A program made the position numbers and the translations under genes. A DNA stretch of 64,000 bases from Paramecium tetraurelia (taxonomy: Eukaryota; Ciliophora; Oligohymenophorea; Peniculida; Parameciidae): positions 192,944-256,943 of the forward strand of contig NW_001798975.1 in NCBI RefSeq assembly GCF_000165425.1. The letters are read 5' to 3'. Positions 61,058 to 64,000 of the stretch are shown here, in pieces (the stretch's first letter is position 1; each line of letters starts with the position of its first letter). The notes beneath the pieces are model-generated. The model had not been told where the DNA came from and did no database searches. It was given only the letters and a program-made list of their open reading frames with translations.

Positions 61058-63332
61058 TCATTAATCGTAAGAGACTTAATCTTGTTATTAAATCAACCAT
61101 GAAAACCTCTTTCGTATATGATACAATAAGTCCCAGTCTTGACCAGAAGGACATCTAAATCGTTACTTTAAATATTACTTTGTATGTCCCAATTACTTCT
61201 GAACAATCCGAGGACCATCAGATTAATTTAATCTCTCAATCAAAAAGTATATCTAACATCATTGTAATATACTTACTTTTTCTAACTAACTCAAGCCTTC
61301 CTCATCATCAAATAAGACCTCCAGGGCTGAAAGCGCCAGAGACTCAACAAACATGTGTTGATCAATGTGACCACTCTTGACATTTGAATTTTCTTGGTTC
61401 TCATACAATTTGGACAATATCTAAAATATCTGAACTATCTTATTCTTGGCCAATAAGTCAGGGAAAATTGAGAAATCCTAATTATTAGTTAAATGCAATA
61501 ATTACTTTATAGAATCTTAAGAACTATTCAAAATTCATAATCTATTTACCAATTGTATAATGTTTATAATATACTAAAATAGATTTATGTAGCAATCCTA
61601 AAAACTCAACGATTTCTTTATCCTTTAACAAGGTCATTAATTAAGAGAGGAGATCTTTCATTTTATTTTCAGATCCTTGGCTCATTAAATGTAATACATG
61701 ATCATATAAAATTGTCTTTAAGACATGTATGTCATTTGTTAATAATTAAAGACCTTTCAAAAACTATTAGAAGTTCATAGTTTATTTCTTTTATTTGATT
61801 GGAACTGAAGTTCTATTGTTTTATGAGATTGTGCAGGCCTTAGTAAAAATTAAATCAATTTCATTGTGAGGTACTTAGTAAGATAATTTACTGTTTTTGT
61901 CAATTAAATTTACATTAACCAAATTTGCATCCTTCAAGAACTTCATCCATTTACTACCGACCAATTCGTTATCCTGTCCAGTCTATTGATTAATTCCTGA
62001 ATATTATTTGTAGATATTAATTAATTATGTGTAATTGTCTTGAAATAATAATTGGCATTAATCCTCGAATTACTTATTAATTTGGATTGATGGTCGAACT
62101 CTATTAGTAGGCACCGTATTAATTCGTTTCACTTGTTCATCATAAAATTCTTCATTTTTTAACTGATGAACCTTCATTCTTTAAGTGGTAGAGTTTAAAT
62201 ATTGAATTGCATCAGGCTCAGTAATTATTAATTCAATAAGTTCTTCAGGTACTTTTAATTTCCAATTTATTTTTGAGTTGTTTGATGGTATTTCCAGATT
62301 GTTAAACCCCTGACTCAACTCCATTCTCTCGAGTAAAAAAGCCAACTTCTGCAATGGAGTTATAATTTATTGTATTTGAGTGGAATCATCAAAGCTTTGA
62401 AGAGTCATCATGGCTAGCTTAATAATGTAACAACAGAATTAGTTAATATCAAATCGTGACTTTTGTTTTTTTTATTGGCTAATTTGAGGTAAATTAAGAT
62501 CTGCTTAGATGTAGTCTAATAGTAAATAAGCAGACCCTTTAGTAATAAATTAGGGACAGATTTCAAATTCTTTTAAAAATAAAAATAATGAAGATCTTAT
62601 CTATTATTTCATCATCAATTCTTCTTATTAGTCTTTCAGATTAAAGTTCTTAAATTAAGGAGGGAAGTATTTATTATAGATGAAAGTTATAGGTTAAATA
62701 ACAACCTACATTAATTTGACACAAATTGGATCGATTTCTTGAGATAGTTTTGTTTCTTCATCTCCTAAATCTGTTGATGAGATAATATTTTCATATAATG
62801 GAGTCAAATGATTGTCCATTAGGATTTGAAATGAATTTTCCCCATATAAAATCTCAGATAGTAATTCCAAAAAGTAATAAAAATTCTCAAAATCCATATT
62901 TGGTTTATTTCTATTTGCTTTAACAAAAAGTAAGTCTATTTATTACTAATCCTATCTCTAGAGTTTGATTTGCGAATCTGACATTAATTTATGTACTTTG
63001 TTTGATCTAATATAATCAATATTGGTTCTATCTCCAAAAGATGCATAGAATTTGAAAATGACACTCAATTATTTCTTATCATCTACTCTTTTGACTTCTA
63101 CAACTGGTATCTCGACTTTAGATTTTTTCATTTAAAGTTTATGTTGGTATTTTGCTCCATAAGAAAATAATTGATTTTTTCCTGCTTACATTGAATAATT
63201 CTCTTTGTTATCGATTCGTGAATATGCAGTCTCTTCTTTTTTATTTCTGATTCCACTCTTATTTCTCAAATCAATACTATCTATCTTTTAGAAATCTCTT
63301 TATAATGTGTAATTGGAACTTGAATTTCTCAT
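61058..63332 (-). CDS. p25-alpha/TPPP-like protein, probably two domains, 740 aa
   Basis: Tubulin-polymerisation-promoting (p25-alpha) proteins bundle microtubules and occur in flagellated eukaryotes. A p25-type EF-hand-like unit lies at residues ~95-180: QLSVIFKFYASFGDRTNID, KVHKLMSDSQIKLQRQ, IDLLFVKANRNKPNMDFENF and FYYFLELLSEILYGE. A second, diverged unit seems to lie at ~430-520: LVGSKWMKFLKDANLVNV, NEIDLIFTKAC, TMNFQQFLKGLQLLT, and a partial third MNFEQFLRFYKDF. Introns of 28 and 24 nt leave 741 codons. Typical TPPP is about 170-220 aa, so this is a long multi-unit version. The microtubule role is by family. The start lies at 63332, 82 bases from the stop of the next gene on the same strand. 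Confidence 0.78.
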
Positions 63333-63414
63333 TGGATTATTCAAATTTTATAATTAAAAACAAGTTAAATGATATCAGTTAGAATACAATAACTATACAC
63401 AAGTTATAGAAATT

Positions 63415-64000
63415 TCAATAGTTTCTTTTATTGTTCATGGTATAATGAGTCAAATTAGCCTTTGTTGAGATGCCAGGTAAATTTGATAAAGGTTATTTTT
63501 CAAATAACTTATTTTGTGCATGCGTCACAATTTGAGGACCTGCATAAGAAGAATTGTAAATAGTTTACATAGTTTATAAATTGATTTTATTATTCTATTA
63601 CATATTTGACCTTGTATTATTAAATTTAGAAGTTAGCATGCAATTTCTATTTTATACTCTAAAATTTTATTTGGTCTCTTATTTTGAATTGCTTCCTAAA
63701 AATTCATTATTTCTGACAGTCTATCTAAGCTCATTTTAAAATGTGGGCTCAGATTTTCTTTCATTTCCCAACTTTGTTATCAACTCAGATTTCTTTATCT
63801 CAATAGCATTCTCAGGTTTTTTATCAGAAATATTAGGTTGATTATCTTCTACTTCTTTTGGGTTATTCATTTTTTCATTTTCCTTTAGTTGCCTTAATTA
63901 TTTCTCAAAGTTTTTCAATTATCGTTAAAAACCACTATTGGGACAAATGACAAATCTTTTACTCTTAACATACGAGAAGGCTTCACTATATGTCCACCCC
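63415..64000 (-). CDS. Dual-specificity phosphatase, 3' end only
   Basis: The gene enters from the right edge on the minus strand. The first visible residues, GWTYSEAFSYVKSKRFVICP, then NSGFQRQLKNFEKQL, match the end of a dual-specificity phosphatase catalytic domain (family A-x-x-x-V-K-x-x-R-P-x-I-x-P-N-x-G-F-x-x-Q-L-x-x-Y/F-E). The HCxxGxxRS active site lies outside the window. A ~150-residue low-complexity Asn/Gln/Ser-rich tail follows to TGA 63415-63417, in one open frame without introns. Only 195 codons are visible. DUSP class is inferred from the short conserved end, so the subtype cannot be given. Confidence 0.75.

Noticed and set aside
1-64000. CRISPR arrays, insertion sequences, rRNA or tRNA genes, telomere repeats
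   Set aside because: None seen by eye; no regularly spaced repeats, transposase ORFs, clover-leaf signatures or telomeric hexamers.

Overview
The window reads as macronuclear DNA of Paramecium or a very close ciliate relative. Genes only make sense if TAA and TAG encode glutamine and TGA is the sole stop. Coding regions are interrupted by micro-introns of 22-34 bases (GT...AG), and genes are packed closely. In-frame TAA codons fall on conserved glutamines, for example GPQQ in the CDC14 phosphatase and LQW in the mitochondrial phosphate carrier. With the micro-introns removed and this code used, almost every gene becomes one open frame of exactly 3n bases. I used that as an arithmetic check on the exon models.

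Layout, left to right: a partial proteasome subunit Rpn12; a coiled-coil gene; a MORN-repeat gene; CDC14; a small unknown gene; a syntaxin-18-like SNARE; the mitochondrial phosphate carrier; a PH-domain pseudokinase; an ion channel of the K+/cyclic-nucleotide type with an altered selectivity filter; two unknown genes; a CFAP97-like gene; a membrane protein resembling a degenerate sensor histidine kinase; SURF1 (with a one-base frame break); three coiled-coil or charged genes; a double cNMP-binding-domain protein; and a 1720-residue multi-membrane PAS protein resembling ciliate TmcB.

After a 1.6 kb AT-rich gap come an unknown two-membrane protein, a very short small-Tim chaperone, an unknown gene whose frame breaks at TTT_TGA_T, a PH-domain protein kinase (also with a one-base break), an unknown gene, a CnoX/YbbN-type thioredoxin-TPR co-chaperone, a small membrane protein, a RING-finger coiled-coil protein, and a 2280-residue EF-hand/triple-EMAP (EML5/6-like) protein.

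The right part has a small unknown gene, a sparse stretch with a doubtful open frame, an LC8 dynein light chain, a secreted ML-domain protein, a probable decayed Cys-containing secreted gene, a poly(A)-binding protein, an LRR-ankyrin fusion, a p25-alpha (TPPP)-like protein and the 3' end of a dual-specificity phosphatase.

There are no operons. Shared themes are cilia and cytoskeleton (EML, LC8, CFAP97-like, p25-alpha, MORN, coiled coils), cyclic nucleotide and kinase signalling, and mitochondrial import or assembly (PiC, SURF1, small Tim, CnoX). Gene ends can lie 4 bases apart (37674 and 37679). All assignments come from reading the translations by eye; no searches were run.
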